A DNA stretch of 64,000 bases from Clostridia bacterium. GTDB taxonomy: Bacteria > Bacillota > Clostridia > Oscillospirales > CAG-272. The stretch lies in contig JAFVVP010000005.1 in assembly GCA_017502135.1 (NCBI GenBank), forward strand, positions 62,001-126,000. Reading direction: 5' to 3'. A model generated the notes under the pieces. The model was not told the origin of the DNA, ran no database searches, and saw only the letters and a list, made by a program, of their open reading frames with translations. The position numbers and the translations under genes are program-made. This document shows, piece by piece, positions 25,500-34,464 of the stretch. Position 1 is the stretch's first letter. Every line of letters starts with the position of its first letter.

Positions 25500-26261
25500 A
25501 TGAGTTCAGTTGTCAATAAAATTACGGATTTTCTGCGCGTTTTCTCACCGAAGGAGCAGAGGCGATATTTTACGTCAGCCATCATCCTATCCGCCGGAAG
25601 CGGCGAACGCTTTGGCAATGAAAATGGGCGTAAACAATTTTACGATATCGCAGGTGTGCCGGCCGTGGTGCGCTCTATTCGCACATTCGAGGCGTCTGAG
25701 TACATTCATGAAATCATTCTGGTGACGGGCAAAGATGACGTTGAACGGTGCGAAGTATACAAAAAGGAATACTCCCTCACGAAGATTTCAAAAATTCTGC
25801 CCGGCGGTGCAGACAGGCAAGCCTCCGTCAAGATTGGATTTGATGCAATCAGCCCCGACGCCAGATTTGTCGCTATCCACGACGGCGTCAGGTGTCTTGT
25901 CACCGAAGATATTATTAAAAGCACCGTGCGTGCCGCGTACGAGCACGGAGCGGCTGTGGCCGCCGAGAAATGCCGCGACACGATTAAACGTGCATCACCA
26001 GCAGGAGTTGTCGAGGAATCACCCGATCGGAACGAGATCTGGCTCGCAAAGACACCGCAGATTTTCCTCTCCGATATGTACCGCGCCGCCGTTTATACAG
26101 CGGAAAATGATCACGTACGTGCAACGGATGACAGTATGCTTGTTGAACGGATCGGCTTCAAAGTGCACGTGGTAGATTGCGGAAGCGAAAATATAAAGAT
26201 TACAGTACCAATCGACGTGCAGATCGCCGAAGCTATCCTGAAAGCACGAGGTGAAGAGTAA
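25500..26261 (+). CDS. ispD: 2-C-methyl-D-erythritol 4-phosphate cytidylyltransferase
   Basis: 253 residues. It transfers CMP to methylerythritol phosphate in the non-mevalonate isoprenoid pathway. The CTP-binding loop SAIILSAGSGERFG sits near residue 26, after a 25-residue N-terminal extension that most family members lack. ILPGGADRQASVKIGFD, VAIHDGVRCL and ATDDSMLVERIG are the conserved blocks. The ispF start lies 1 base after the stop, so the two consecutive-pathway enzymes are coupled. Confidence 0.93.
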   Translation: MSSVVNKITDFLRVFSPKEQRRYFTSAIILSAGSGERFGNENGRKQFYDIAGVPAVVRSIRTFEASEYIHEIILVTGKDDVERCEVYKKEYSLTKISKILPGGADRQASVKIGFDAISPDARFVAIHDGVRCLVTEDIIKSTVRAAYEHGAAVAAEKCRDTIKRASPAGVVEESPDRNEIWLAKTPQIFLSDMYRAAVYTAENDHVRATDDSMLVERIGFKVHVVDCGSENIKITVPIDVQIAEAILKARGEE

Positions 26262-26262
26262 A

Positions 26263-26733
26263 ATGCGTATCGGACACGGGTATGATGCACACCGTTTAGG
26301 CGGCGATCGTCCGTTTGTGATCGGCGGCGTCAAAATTCCATATGATCGCGGCATCTTCGCACACTCGGACGGCGATACGCTTGCCCATGCCATCATTGAT
26401 GCGTTCTTTGGGGCAGCGGGTATGCGTGACATAGGTGCACAGTATCCTGACAGCGCGGCAGCATATGATAACGCTGATAGTATGGGGCTTCTTCGCGATG
26501 CTGTCTTAAAAATTAACAAAGACGGCTTTACGCTTGAATATCTTGATTGTACGGTTATCGCTCAGGCTCCGAAGATGGGGCCGCACATCACCGCTATACG
26601 GGAGAATATCGCACGCGCTTGCGGCGTAGAAATTTCGAGAGTGAACGTAAAGGCCACGACGGAGGAAAAGATGGGCTTTACAGGAAACGGTGAGGGCATC
26701 GCCGCGCACGCTGTCTGTCTTTTGAACGAATGA
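26263..26733 (+). CDS. ispF: 2-C-methyl-D-erythritol 2,4-cyclodiphosphate synthase
   Basis: 156 residues from the ATG at 26263 (GAGGTGAAG upstream). It cyclises CDP-methylerythritol phosphate. The metal ligands are the Asp and His of GYDAHR (residues 7-9) and the histidine of AHSDGDTLAHAIIDA; KATTEEKMGFTGNGEGI is the C-terminal family signature. It is coupled to ispD; ispE is not in the window. Confidence 0.96.
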   Translation: MRIGHGYDAHRLGGDRPFVIGGVKIPYDRGIFAHSDGDTLAHAIIDAFFGAAGMRDIGAQYPDSAAAYDNADSMGLLRDAVLKINKDGFTLEYLDCTVIAQAPKMGPHITAIRENIARACGVEISRVNVKATTEEKMGFTGNGEGIAAHAVCLLNE

Positions 26734-27005
26734 CAGAAAGACAGGATGCCCCGAAAGAGCATCCTGTTATACAAATCAGCGGAGTGGGCGGCTCTTACCG
26801 TTATATTCCGCTTTCATTTACATCCTGACCGCCCCTCGCACCTCGTGTTTTCGATGGGATCCCATATTATCTTATGAGTCACTTTGAGAAATTGACACGA
26901 AAGCTCGGACAAACTGACCGAGCCGGTTATTTTGATTTTTTTCTTTTTGAAAATCTGCCCCAGTAATTCGAGGGTATTGAATACATTAAAGGAGTTTTGT
27001 TAACC
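26734..27005 (+). other. Structured intergenic region before rpe; candidate leader RNA
   Basis: This 270-base gap has several pairings: ACAGGATGC/GCATCCTGT right after ispF (weak U tract); GAGTGGGCGG (26782-26791) with CCGCCCCTC (26829-26837); the mutually exclusive AGCGGA (26779-26784) with TCCGCT (about 26807-26812); the palindrome TGGGATCCCA near 26855; and a terminator-like GCTCGG/CCGAGC hairpin (26903-26923) followed at 26935 by a long T run, 75 bases before rpe. No known riboswitch was recognised and no clear promoter was found. Confidence 0.45.
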
Positions 27006-27701
27006 ATGAAAGACCCGAAAATTTTGACCTCCCCCTCCATTCTCGCATGCGATTTTCTGCATCTTGAGGACGAGATCCGCCGCGCAGTTGCCTCCGGCGC
27101 AGATCTTCTGCACGCCGATGTAATGGACGGTATGTTCGTTCCAAACATGAGTTTTGGATTTGACGTGATCCGTCTCATCCACGGCATCACAGACGTGCCG
27201 CTTGATGTACATATGATGACGTCTGCGCCGCAGAAGTATATTGAGGTTCTCCGAGACACCGGAGCCGCGATCGTTACCATTCACAACGATATCGGACTCT
27301 CTGACGAAGAACTGATCGAAGCGCTCAAAAAGATCCGCGAATGCGGTATGAAGCCAGCAATCTCCCTTCGGCCGAAAATTCCCGCAGAGAGCGTTTTCCC
27401 TCTTCTCCCGTACGTAGATATGGTTCTCGTGATGACTGTGGAGCCCGGCTTTGGCGGACAGAAATTCATGGCGGATATGCTTCCGAAGATCGCTGCAATC
27501 CGCAAGGAAATCGACCGTCAAGGCAGAGATATTGATATCCAGGTGGATGGCGGCATTAATGAAGAGAATGCGGCACGTACCGCTGCCGCCGGTGCCAACG
27601 TATTCGTAGTTGGCACGGCTTCCTTCCGCGCACCCGACATGAAGGCAGCTCTTGACGGCGTAAAAGCAGCTGCCGAAGCATCCTTTGGCAAAGACCTCTG
27701 A
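27006..27701 (+). CDS. rpe: Ribulose-phosphate 3-epimerase
   Basis: 231 residues from the ATG at 27006; AAAGGAG lies 11 bases upstream. TIM-barrel enzyme that interconverts ribulose-5-phosphate and xylulose-5-phosphate in the pentose phosphate pathway. SPSILACDF at the start, the metal/catalytic residues in LLHADVMDGMFVPN and DVHMM, MTVEPGFGGQKF, and DIQVDGGINEENA near the end are diagnostic. It stands alone between a leader with a terminator-like hairpin and its own terminator. Confidence 0.96.
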   Translation: MKDPKILTSPSILACDFLHLEDEIRRAVASGADLLHADVMDGMFVPNMSFGFDVIRLIHGITDVPLDVHMMTSAPQKYIEVLRDTGAAIVTIHNDIGLSDEELIEALKKIRECGMKPAISLRPKIPAESVFPLLPYVDMVLVMTVEPGFGGQKFMADMLPKIAAIRKEIDRQGRDIDIQVDGGINEENAARTAAAGANVFVVGTASFRAPDMKAALDGVKAAAEASFGKDL

Positions 27702-27719
27702 TTGACTGATACTTTTTTC

Positions 27720-27755
27720 AAAGCCCGCGTCTTTTTGGTGCGGGCTTTATCTTTA
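27720..27755 (+). terminator. Terminator after rpe
   Basis: AAAGCCCGC and GCGGGCTTT with an 11-base T-rich loop, followed by ATCTTTATATTTT. Confidence 0.85.
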
Positions 27756-27793
27756 TATTTTGAGTAAAATACGAAAAAATCTCTCCGGAACGG

Positions 27794-27822
27794 TTGCATT
27801 CAATGAAAAAAAGTGGTATACT
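27794..27822 (+). promoter_or_regulatory. Sigma-A promoter of the DUF1846 gene
   Basis: TTGCAT, 17 bases, TATACT. The expected transcript start near 27829 lies only about 23 bases before a terminator hairpin. Confidence 0.8.
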
Positions 27823-27851
27823 AAAACGTGGTCGCATAAATTTTATGATGT

Positions 27852-27879
27852 ACACCGCTTGCGGTGTTTTTCTTTTTTG
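27852..27879 (+). terminator. Attenuator in the DUF1846 leader
   Basis: ACACCGC, TT, GCGGTGT, then TTTTTCTTTTTT. It is a strong-looking intrinsic terminator between the promoter and the start codon, so full-length mRNA needs read-through or antitermination. GCGGC downstream (27880 and 27917) could compete for the CACCGC arm. Confidence 0.75.
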
Positions 27880-27930
27880 CGGCTGAAACGTTGAACAACA
27901 CAAAAATACAGTTATGCGGCGGTGAGTAAA

Positions 27931-29415
27931 ATGCTGAAAATCGGATTTGACAATGATAAATATCTGAAACTGCAGTCCCAATGTATAAGAGATAGAATCA
28001 GTTCTTTCGGCGAGAAGTTGTATCTTGAATTTGGCGGAAAGCTCTTTGACGATTACCACGCATCCCGCGTGCTTCCCGGATTCGCACCGGACAGCAAGAT
28101 CCGTATGCTCATGGAGCTTAAGGATCAAGCAGAGATCGTGATCGTAATCAGCGCCGACGACATTGAGAAGAATAAACGGCGCGGGGACATCGGTATCACG
28201 TACGATCTGGACGTTTTGCGCCTTATTGACGCTTTCCGCGGCATTGGACTTTACGTTGGAAGCGTGGTTATCACACACTATCGCTCTCAACACACAGCGC
28301 TCGCGTTTGAAAAACGCCTGAACGCTCTGGGCGTAAAAACATACCGTCACTATCCCATCCCCGAATATCCGTCCAACATTCCGCTTATCGTAAGTGAGGA
28401 CGGCTTCGGTAAAAACGATTACATCGAAACTACTCGCTCTCTCATCGTCCTTACAGCACCCGGCCCCGGAAGCGGAAAGATGGCCACCTGTCTCTCGCAG
28501 CTCTACCATGAGAACAAGCGAGGTGTCCGCTGCGGCTATGCAAAGTTTGAAACGTTTCCGATCTGGAATCTCCCATTGAAGCATCCCGTCAACGTCGCGT
28601 ACGAAGCGGCAACGGCAGATCTTAACGACATGAACATGATTGACCCGTTCCACCTTGAGGCGTACGGCGAGACGGCGGTTAACTATAACCGTGATATTGA
28701 GATTTTCCCCGTATTAAACGCGATCTTCACAAAAATCTACAATGAATCCCCCTATAAGAGCCCCACGGATATGGGTGTAAACATGGCAGGCTACTGCATT
28801 ACCGACGAGGATGCGGTTTGTGCGGCATCCAAGCAGGAGATCCTCCGCCGCTATTTTGCAACCTGCTGTACCGTAAGAAAGGGGAATGCCGACCCCAAAG
28901 AGATTTACTCTCAGGAGCTTCTTATGAACTCCCTCGGCATTACCGTGGCAGACAGACCGGTTGTTGCTGCATCTCTCGCGGTCGCAGAAAAAACTGCCCA
29001 GCCTGCCGCTGCCATTGAACTGCCGGACGGAACGATCGTTACAGGCAAGACCTCTTCACTTTTGGGCGCATCCTCGGCAGTGCTTCTTAATGCACTAAAA
29101 ACGCTTGCCGGTATTGATGACAGCGTTCATTTGATCTCTCCGAGCGTTATTGAGCCCATTTCCGCACTCAAAGTAAAGCATATGGGCAACCACAACCCCC
29201 GCCTTCACATGGATGAGGTTTTGATCGCACTTGCTATTTCCGCAACTGCTGACCCGAATGCGAGAAAGGCTATGGATGCCCTGGCATCTCTCAAACACTG
29301 TGAAGCGCATTCCACGGTCATTCTTTCTCACGTGGACGAAAACGTATTCAACAAGCTCGGTATGAACCTTACCTCGGAAGCGAAATACCAAACAAAGAAA
29401 CTGTACCATCAGTAA
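27931..29415 (+). CDS. DUF1846 family protein
   Basis: 494 residues from the ATG at 27931, with GGTGAG 5 bases upstream; a GTG three codons earlier overlaps that site. It matches DUF1846 over its length: [15 protein letters not shown] at the start, [15 protein letters not shown], a glycine-rich [19 protein letters not shown] (about 175-193) that resembles a P-loop, [13 protein letters not shown] and [18 protein letters not shown]. The family is widespread in Firmicutes, cytosolic, with known structures but no agreed reaction. Its promoter-terminator arrangement suggests regulated expression. Confidence 0.9.
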   Translation: MLKIGFDNDKYLKLQSQCIRDRISSFGEKLYLEFGGKLFDDYHASRVLPGFAPDSKIRMLMELKDQAEIVIVISADDIEKNKRRGDIGITYDLDVLRLIDAFRGIGLYVGSVVITHYRSQHTALAFEKRLNALGVKTYRHYPIPEYPSNIPLIVSEDGFGKNDYIETTRSLIVLTAPGPGSGKMATCLSQLYHENKRGVRCGYAKFETFPIWNLPLKHPVNVAYEAATADLNDMNMIDPFHLEAYGETAVNYNRDIEIFPVLNAIFTKIYNESPYKSPTDMGVNMAGYCITDEDAVCAASKQEILRRYFATCCTVRKGNADPKEIYSQELLMNSLGITVADRPVVAASLAVAEKTAQPAAAIELPDGTIVTGKTSSLLGASSAVLLNALKTLAGIDDSVHLISPSVIEPISALKVKHMGNHNPRLHMDEVLIALAISATADPNARKAMDALASLKHCEAHSTVILSHVDENVFNKLGMNLTSEAKYQTKKLYHQ

Positions 29416-29443
29416 AGGAGTCGCGGCACGCCGCGTATCAGAT

Positions 29444-30448
29444 ATGTCTGAACTGTTTATTCCGGAAGGATATAAGTCTATTTTAAACCTCCGCCAGACC
29501 GAGGTCGCCATCAAAAAAATCAAGGATTTTTTTGAGCATGATCTTGCTATCGAGCTGAACCTCACCCGTGTGTCCGCCCCTCTGTTCGTTGATTCCGAGA
29601 GTGGTCTGAACGATAATCTGAACGGCGTGGAGCGCCCTGTCCGTTTTGATGTAAAAAGCGGGGAAGTGATCGAGATCGTTCATTCGCTGGCAAAGTGGAA
29701 GCGCATGGCACTCAAGGAGTACGGCTTCACAAACGGTGAAGGTCTCTACACGGACATGAACGCCATTCGACGCGATGAAGATCCCGATGCGATCCATTCT
29801 ATGTTCGTTGACCAGTGGGACTGGGAGAAAGTGATTTCTCATGAGGATCGCACTCTGAAAACGCTTCAGAGAACGGTGAAGTGCATCTATAACGTACTTC
29901 GTCACACGGAAACGTACATTACCGAAGAGTACGATTTTATCGGTAAGCAGCTTCCGGAGGAGATTTTCTTTATTACCTCTCAGGAACTGGAGGATATGTA
30001 TCCCGAACTCAGCGCCAAAGAGCGCGAATACCGCATCACTAAGGACAAAGGTGCCGTATTCCTTATGCAGATCGGCGGCAAGCTCACGTCCGGCAAGCCG
30101 CACGATGGCCGCGCACCCGACTATGACGACTGGGCGCTGAACGGCGATATCCTCGTCTATTATCCTGTCCTTGATATTGCGCTTGAACTTTCCTCTATGG
30201 GTATCCGGGTGGATGAAGAGTCGCTCAAACGCCAGTTGGAGCTTGCCGGCTGTTCCGAGCGCGCGTCTTTACCTTTCCACCGTGCACTTTTGCATGGCGA
30301 GCTTCCGTACACGATTGGCGGCGGTATCGGGCAGTCCCGTATGTGTATGTTCTTTCTCCGGAAAGCACACATCGGCGAGGTGCAGTCCTCGTTTTGGCCC
30401 TCCGATATGGTCAAAAACTGCGCGGAGCGCGGCGTAAATCTTCTGTAA
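29444..30448 (+). CDS. asnA: Aspartate-ammonia ligase (asparagine synthetase A)
   Basis: 334 residues. It makes asparagine from aspartate, ammonia and ATP and has a class II aminoacyl-tRNA synthetase fold. Family blocks include [17 protein letters not shown], the ERPVRFD segment, LHAVQ-equivalent [33 protein letters not shown] and the C-terminal [14 protein letters not shown] motif 3. It follows the DUF1846 gene by 28 bases with no terminator, so it probably shares its transcript. Confidence 0.96.
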   Translation: MSELFIPEGYKSILNLRQTEVAIKKIKDFFEHDLAIELNLTRVSAPLFVDSESGLNDNLNGVERPVRFDVKSGEVIEIVHSLAKWKRMALKEYGFTNGEGLYTDMNAIRRDEDPDAIHSMFVDQWDWEKVISHEDRTLKTLQRTVKCIYNVLRHTETYITEEYDFIGKQLPEEIFFITSQELEDMYPELSAKEREYRITKDKGAVFLMQIGGKLTSGKPHDGRAPDYDDWALNGDILVYYPVLDIALELSSMGIRVDEESLKRQLELAGCSERASLPFHRALLHGELPYTIGGGIGQSRMCMFFLRKAHIGEVQSSFWPSDMVKNCAERGVNLL

Positions 30449-30488
30449 TCTTACGGTTATCCGCGTATAGCAAAAAGGAGGAGTTGCG

Positions 30489-31430
30489 ATGGCCTACGTT
30501 TCTTTCCCCGGACTTGGAATTGAGCCGTTTTACATGGAGCGCGTCGCATTTTCCATTGGGAAAATCGACGTTAACTGGTATGGTGTCATTATCACGTGCG
30601 GCATGATTCTGGCAGTTCTGTATGCACTTTGGCATGCAAAGATTGAAAGCGTTAAATCCGACGACGTGATTGATTTAGCCCTTGCCGGCATCATTTCCGG
30701 TATCATCGGTGCGCGTCTTTACTACGTGATCATGGAGTGGCAAGACTATCTCGTTACGGGTAAAGGTTTTTTCAGAAACTTGTGGGAGACTTTTTTGGGA
30801 GTTATTAATATCCCGGGTGGTGGGCTTGCCATTTACGGCGGCATTATCGGTGGTTTTTTTGCCTGCCTCGTCGTCGCAAAAATAAAACACATCCATTTTC
30901 CTATTATAGCTGACATTGCCGGTCCGGCGGTATTCGTCGGACAGATTCTCGGCCGATGGGGCAACTTTGTGAATGTTGAGGCGTTCGGCGGTCCGACAGA
31001 TTTGCCGTGGCGCATGTGTTCTGAGGTTGTTGCTCGCGATTTCCTCAAAAAAGGCCTTGTCGATTTCAGCGGCTATCAAGCGGTATTGGATGGTTCACTC
31101 GGTGCGCACCCCACATTTTTGTATGAATCGCTTTGGAATCTTGTCGGACTTATTATCATTACCGTTCTGTATAAAAAGAAAAAGTTTCCCGGTCAAATGT
31201 TCCTTTTGTATATAACGTGGTACGGCTTTGGCCGTATGCTTATTGAATCCCTCCGCACGGACAGTTTGGCAGTAGGTGATATACGCATATCGCAATTGGT
31301 TGCCTTGGCGACCTTTGTTCTTGGCACCGTGCTTCTTGTCCTTGGCTCTCGAAAAGCCACAAAACAAAAGAAAATCGAAGTAAACCTGGAGAACACAAAC
31401 GAGGAGAACACAAATGGCACGCTTAATTGA
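30489..31430 (+). CDS. lgt: Prolipoprotein diacylglyceryl transferase
   Basis: 313 residues, polytopic membrane protein with about seven spans. It attaches diacylglycerol to lipobox cysteines of exported prolipoproteins, such as the four lipoproteins in this window. Motifs: [11 protein letters not shown] near residue 115, the Lgt signature [14 protein letters not shown], and the C-terminal [17 protein letters not shown] cytosolic Lys/Glu/Asn-rich tail ends the protein. AAGGAGGAG precedes the ATG, and folD starts inside its last codons. Confidence 0.96.
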   Translation: MAYVSFPGLGIEPFYMERVAFSIGKIDVNWYGVIITCGMILAVLYALWHAKIESVKSDDVIDLALAGIISGIIGARLYYVIMEWQDYLVTGKGFFRNLWETFLGVINIPGGGLAIYGGIIGGFFACLVVAKIKHIHFPIIADIAGPAVFVGQILGRWGNFVNVEAFGGPTDLPWRMCSEVVARDFLKKGLVDFSGYQAVLDGSLGAHPTFLYESLWNLVGLIIITVLYKKKKFPGQMFLLYITWYGFGRMLIESLRTDSLAVGDIRISQLVALATFVLGTVLLVLGSRKATKQKKIEVNLENTNEENTNGTLN

Positions 31431-32277
31431 TGGAAAGAGAATTGCCGCGGAAGTTCGCACGGAGATCGCAGCCGAGACGGCAGCGTTCAAGGATAAACAC
31501 GGCTTTGCCCCCGGCCTTACAGTCATTATCGTTGGTGAGGATCCCGCCTCTCAGGTATACGTTCGCAACAAAAAACGTGCCTGCGAGGAGGTTGGATTCA
31601 ACTCCCGCGTTATCGAGATGCCCGAGAGCACCACGGAAGCCGAACTTCTGGCACAAATAGATGCACTGGTAAAGGATGATGCCGTGCACGGCATTCTCGT
31701 CCAACTGCCCGTGCCGAAACACATATCGGAAGAAGCTGTATTGCGCGCGATTCCGCCGCATAAAGACGTAGATGCTTTCCACGCGGAGAACGTCGGCCGC
31801 ATTATGACCGGCAACTTTGATTATCTTCCGTGCACACCCGCAGGCGTGATGGAACTTCTCCGTCACGAGAATGTTGACCCGGCAGGGAAGGAATGCGTCG
31901 TGGTTGGCCGCAGCAACATCGTTGGTAAACCGATGGCGATGCTCCTTCTCCATGCAAACGGAACGGTTACCGTTACGCATTCGAGAACAAAAAATCTTGC
32001 GGAAGTTACTCGCCGTGCTGATATTCTCGTGGTAGCAATCGGCAAACCGGAATTTATCACCGGCGATATGATTAAGGAAGGCGCCGTTGTTATCGACGTC
32101 GGCATGAATCGTAAGGCAGACGGTAAACTGTGCGGCGACGTAGATTTTGCTACCGCAGAACCTAAAGCCTCGGCAATCACGCCCGTACCCGGCGGAGTTG
32201 GGCCCATGACGATCACGATGCTTCTCCGCAACACACTCACGGCGGCTGAAACGTACGCTCACAGAACGGGTAAATAA
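31414..32277 (+). CDS. folD: Bifunctional methylenetetrahydrofolate dehydrogenase/cyclohydrolase
   Basis: 287 residues. It oxidises methylene-THF to methenyl-THF with NADP and hydrolyses that to formyl-THF, supplying one-carbon units. Signatures: [22 protein letters not shown] with the active-site Tyr and Lys, [23 protein letters not shown], the dinucleotide loop [13 protein letters not shown] and [13 protein letters not shown]. It overlaps lgt by 17 bases with GGAG inside lgt, indicating translational coupling. Serine from SerA/SerC is the usual one-carbon source. Confidence 0.97.
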   Translation: MARLIDGKRIAAEVRTEIAAETAAFKDKHGFAPGLTVIIVGEDPASQVYVRNKKRACEEVGFNSRVIEMPESTTEAELLAQIDALVKDDAVHGILVQLPVPKHISEEAVLRAIPPHKDVDAFHAENVGRIMTGNFDYLPCTPAGVMELLRHENVDPAGKECVVVGRSNIVGKPMAMLLLHANGTVTVTHSRTKNLAEVTRRADILVVAIGKPEFITGDMIKEGAVVIDVGMNRKADGKLCGDVDFATAEPKASAITPVPGGVGPMTITMLLRNTLTAAETYAHRTGK

Positions 32278-32315
32278 AAAGGCTCTGCTACTATAGGAAA
32301 ATATTAAGAAAAGTA

Positions 32316-32344
32316 TTGACAGACGAACTTTTCTGTGATACAAT
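32316..32344 (+). promoter_or_regulatory. Sigma-A promoter of rplU-prp-rpmA
   Basis: TTGACA, 17 bases, TACAAT: a strong match, as expected for ribosomal protein genes. Confidence 0.88.
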
Positions 32345-32350
32345 GTATCC

Positions 32351-32400
32351 TGCCGCATAATGCGGGCCATAATGCAGAAATGCAGCCCGCGATTAGCGAG
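32351..32400 (+). ncRNA. Candidate L21 leader (ribosomal protein autoregulatory RNA)
   Basis: In the rplU 5' leader GCGGGC (32362-32367) pairs with GCCCGC (32385-32390), enclosing TGCA-GAAA-TGCA, a hairpin with a GNRA loop and an internal bulge. Its place between the promoter and rplU matches the known L21 leader in Firmicutes; a covariance search would settle it. Confidence 0.55.
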
Positions 32401-32426
32401 TCATATATGAAAGAGAGGTGCTTTCC

Positions 32427-32738
32427 ATGTTTGCAGTTATCGAAACTGGCGGAAAGCAGTACAAGGTTAACGAAGGCGATATCATCTTCGTTGAGAAACT
32501 GGAAGTAGAAGCAGGCGCTAAGGTTGAGTTCGACCGTGTTCTCGCGCTCTCTACCGCAGACGGTTTCAAGGTTGGCAACCCTGTTGTCGACGGCGCAAAG
32601 GTTACGGCAAATGTCGTAAAGAACGGCAAGGCTAAGAAGGTCGTTGTTATGACCTACAAGCCGAAGAAGAACGAAAAGAAGAAGAACGGTCACAGACAGC
32701 CGTACACCAAACTTCAGATCGAAAAGATCGAAGGCTGA
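32427..32738 (+). CDS. rplU: Large ribosomal subunit protein bL21
   Basis: 103 residues from the ATG at 32427 (GAGAGGTG upstream; a GTG three codons earlier overlaps that site). [14 protein letters not shown] at the start and the basic C-terminal [17 protein letters not shown] are diagnostic. First gene of the rplU-prp-rpmA operon. Confidence 0.98.
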   Translation: MFAVIETGGKQYKVNEGDIIFVEKLEVEAGAKVEFDRVLALSTADGFKVGNPVVDGAKVTANVVKNGKAKKVVVMTYKPKKNEKKKNGHRQPYTKLQIEKIEG

Positions 32739-32795
32739 TTGTCTCTTTGATAAACCGTATCTCAGATACGGATACATGAAGGCAGGATGCACAGC

Positions 32796-33146
32796 ATGAC
32801 TAAAGTTATATTTTATCGTCGGGACGGCGTATTTTACGGATTTCGCGAAGAAGGACACACGGGATACGGTGAAAGCGGGGAAGATATTCTCTGCGCATCC
32901 ATTTCCGCTATGACGATGCTTCTTCTTAATACAATTGAAGTAGCGTACGCTTCCGATATCTCTTACAATATCAGTGAGGATGACACCGTAATCGAGGTAA
33001 AGGCGATGGATGCCTTGCCGGAGATTGGTGCAGACGAGAAAAAACAGTATGCGATCGCAGGCCTGTTCATGGGGTACTACTACCAGCTCAACGATTTGCT
33101 CGAAGAGTATTACGAGTACCTCGACGTTGAAATCAAGGACGATTGA
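32796..33146 (+). CDS. prp: Ribosomal-processing cysteine protease Prp
   Basis: 116 residues from the ATG at 32796 (GGCAGGA 8 bases upstream). Prp removes the N-terminal extension of bL27 in Firmicutes and relatives. The catalytic histidine and cysteine lie in [20 protein letters not shown]. It sits in its invariant place between rplU and rpmA, and the downstream rpmA encodes the matching cleavage sequence. Confidence 0.95.
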   Translation: MTKVIFYRRDGVFYGFREEGHTGYGESGEDILCASISAMTMLLLNTIEVAYASDISYNISEDDTVIEVKAMDALPEIGADEKKQYAIAGLFMGYYYQLNDLLEEYYEYLDVEIKDD

Positions 33147-33175
33147 TCAAACAAATAATAACGGAGGATATCACA

Positions 33176-33454
33176 ATGATTCGCATTAGTTTACAGTTTT
33201 TTGCTCATAAAAAAGGTGTAGGTTCTACGAAGAACGGACGCGACAGTGAGTCCAAGCGCCTTGGTGTAAAGAAGGCTGACGGACAGGCTGTCATCGCCGG
33301 CAATATCATTATTCGCCAGAGAGGCACCCATATTCATCCCGGCAACAACGTTGGCCGTGGTACTGACGACACTCTGTTTGCTCTCATCGACGGCAAAGTT
33401 AAATTTGAGCACATTGCGAACGGCAGACGTCAGGTTAGCGTATACGCTGAATAA
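33176..33454 (+). CDS. rpmA: Large ribosomal subunit protein bL27 (with Prp-cleaved extension)
   Basis: 92 residues from the ATG at 33176 (GGAGG 8 bases upstream). The start [14 protein letters not shown] carries the extension cut after QFF by Prp, which exposes the N-terminal residues that reach the peptidyl transferase centre. [16 protein letters not shown] and [23 protein letters not shown] are family signatures. Unlike in many Firmicutes, obg does not follow; a terminator and the spoIIIA operon do. Confidence 0.98.
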   Translation: MIRISLQFFAHKKGVGSTKNGRDSESKRLGVKKADGQAVIAGNIIIRQRGTHIHPGNNVGRGTDDTLFALIDGKVKFEHIANGRRQVSVYAE

Positions 33455-33471
33455 GATCTGTTTATAAAAAG

Positions 33472-33505
33472 AAGGCACGAGATCATCTCGTGCTTTCTTT
33501 TTTTG
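33472..33505 (+). terminator. Terminator after rpmA
   Basis: GGCACGAGAT, C, ATCTCGTGCT stem followed by TTCTTTTTTTT. Confidence 0.9.
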
Positions 33506-33533
33506 CATATCAAAACTCCTTTTTGCATATGTA
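33505..33533 (+). promoter_or_regulatory. Candidate sigma-E promoter of spoIIIAA-AH
   Basis: GCATATC (33505-33511), a 14-base spacer and CATATGTA (33526-33533), compared with the B. subtilis sigma-E pattern KMATATT-N14-CATACANT. TTTTTTGCATAT occurs twice here 20 bases apart. Mother-cell sigma-E control of spoIIIA is established in Bacillus; the assignment here is by resemblance. Confidence 0.5.
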
Positions 33534-33558
33534 TATTGTGTAAACGAGGGAGGAAAAA

Positions 33559-34464
33559 ATGACGGAAACTCTAAACAACTCGCCAATGGCGGCAGCAATT
33601 GCCTGTCTGCCGCTGCATATAAGAGACGCAATTCGTGCAGTAATTGGGTTATACGGTGGCGTATGCAATGAGATACGCCTTTCCTTGGGCGGACAGGCGT
33701 ACATAACCGTTCATGGATTAAACATCTTAACTCCAGAGATTTGTACAAAAGAAGACATCAAAGAAACTGTGAGCGCACTTTGCGGACATTCTCTCTACGC
33801 GCACAGTGATACGATTCGCGAAGGGTTTATTTTCACAGATTCCGGTTTGCGTGTCGGCGTATGCGGACGTGCTGTTCCGAAAGGGAACGGGATTGAACTT
33901 GTGCGGGAGATATCCTCCGTTTCAATACGTATTCCACATCGGTGTATCGGAGCTGCAGATCTGTTATATCCATACGTCATTGCACCCGACGGCCCGCACG
34001 GAATGCTCGTCTGGTCAGCGCCCGGCGTCGGAAAAACGACAGCTCTCAGAGAACTGGCAAGTCTATTATCCCGTGGAGATACGCCGTATAGAACAGCAAT
34101 TATTGATACACGCTTTGAACTGTCCGAAGGTTTAAGTGGCGGGCTTCTTGACGTTTTCAGCGGCTATCCGCGCGCTATCGGCATGGAGATTGCCGTTCGA
34201 ACTATGTCCCCACAGATTGTAATTTGCGATGAGATAGCAGGAGAGGAGGACGCGGCGGCTGTTTTTAAATGTGCTTCGGCAGGGGTTGCTGTTATCGCTT
34301 CTGCACACAGCGGAAGCATCACCGATCTTATCAAAAGAAATGACATAAATTTACTTATAGAAGCCTCCATTTTTAAAACATTGGTCGGACTTTATCGCTG
34401 CGGCCCTACAGTGTGCAAGAAGATTACAAACGCTAGCGGCGAGGTAATTCTATGCAGCGAATAA
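33559..34464 (+). CDS. spoIIIAA: Stage III sporulation protein AA, secretion-type ATPase
   Basis: 301 residues, cytosolic. ATPase of the SpoIIIA-SpoIIQ channel joining mother cell and forespore, related to type II/IV secretion ATPases. Walker A PGVGKTT lies near residues 155-161, the Walker B-like IVICDEIAGEEDA near 215, and the SAHSGSITDL block follows; the N-terminal part has NEIRLSLGGQA and FTDSGLRVGVCGRAV typical for the family. GGGAGG precedes the ATG. The ATG of spoIIIAB overlaps its last codons. Confidence 0.97.
   Translation: MTETLNNSPMAAAIACLPLHIRDAIRAVIGLYGGVCNEIRLSLGGQAYITVHGLNILTPEICTKEDIKETVSALCGHSLYAHSDTIREGFIFTDSGLRVGVCGRAVPKGNGIELVREISSVSIRIPHRCIGAADLLYPYVIAPDGPHGMLVWSAPGVGKTTALRELASLLSRGDTPYRTAIIDTRFELSEGLSGGLLDVFSGYPRAIGMEIAVRTMSPQIVICDEIAGEEDAAAVFKCASAGVAVIASAHSGSITDLIKRNDINLLIEASIFKTLVGLYRCGPTVCKKITNASGEVILCSE

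Noticed and set aside
27718..28653. Minus-strand open frame of 311 codons
   Set aside because: Antisense to DUF1846 and the rpe terminator; no protein resemblance.
31423..32370. Minus-strand open frame of 315 codons
   Set aside because: Antisense to folD and the rplU promoter; no domain.
33499..33530. Two TTTTTTGCATAT units as a CRISPR or iteron
   Set aside because: Only two short copies, no spacers or cas genes; they fit the promoter region of spoIIIA.
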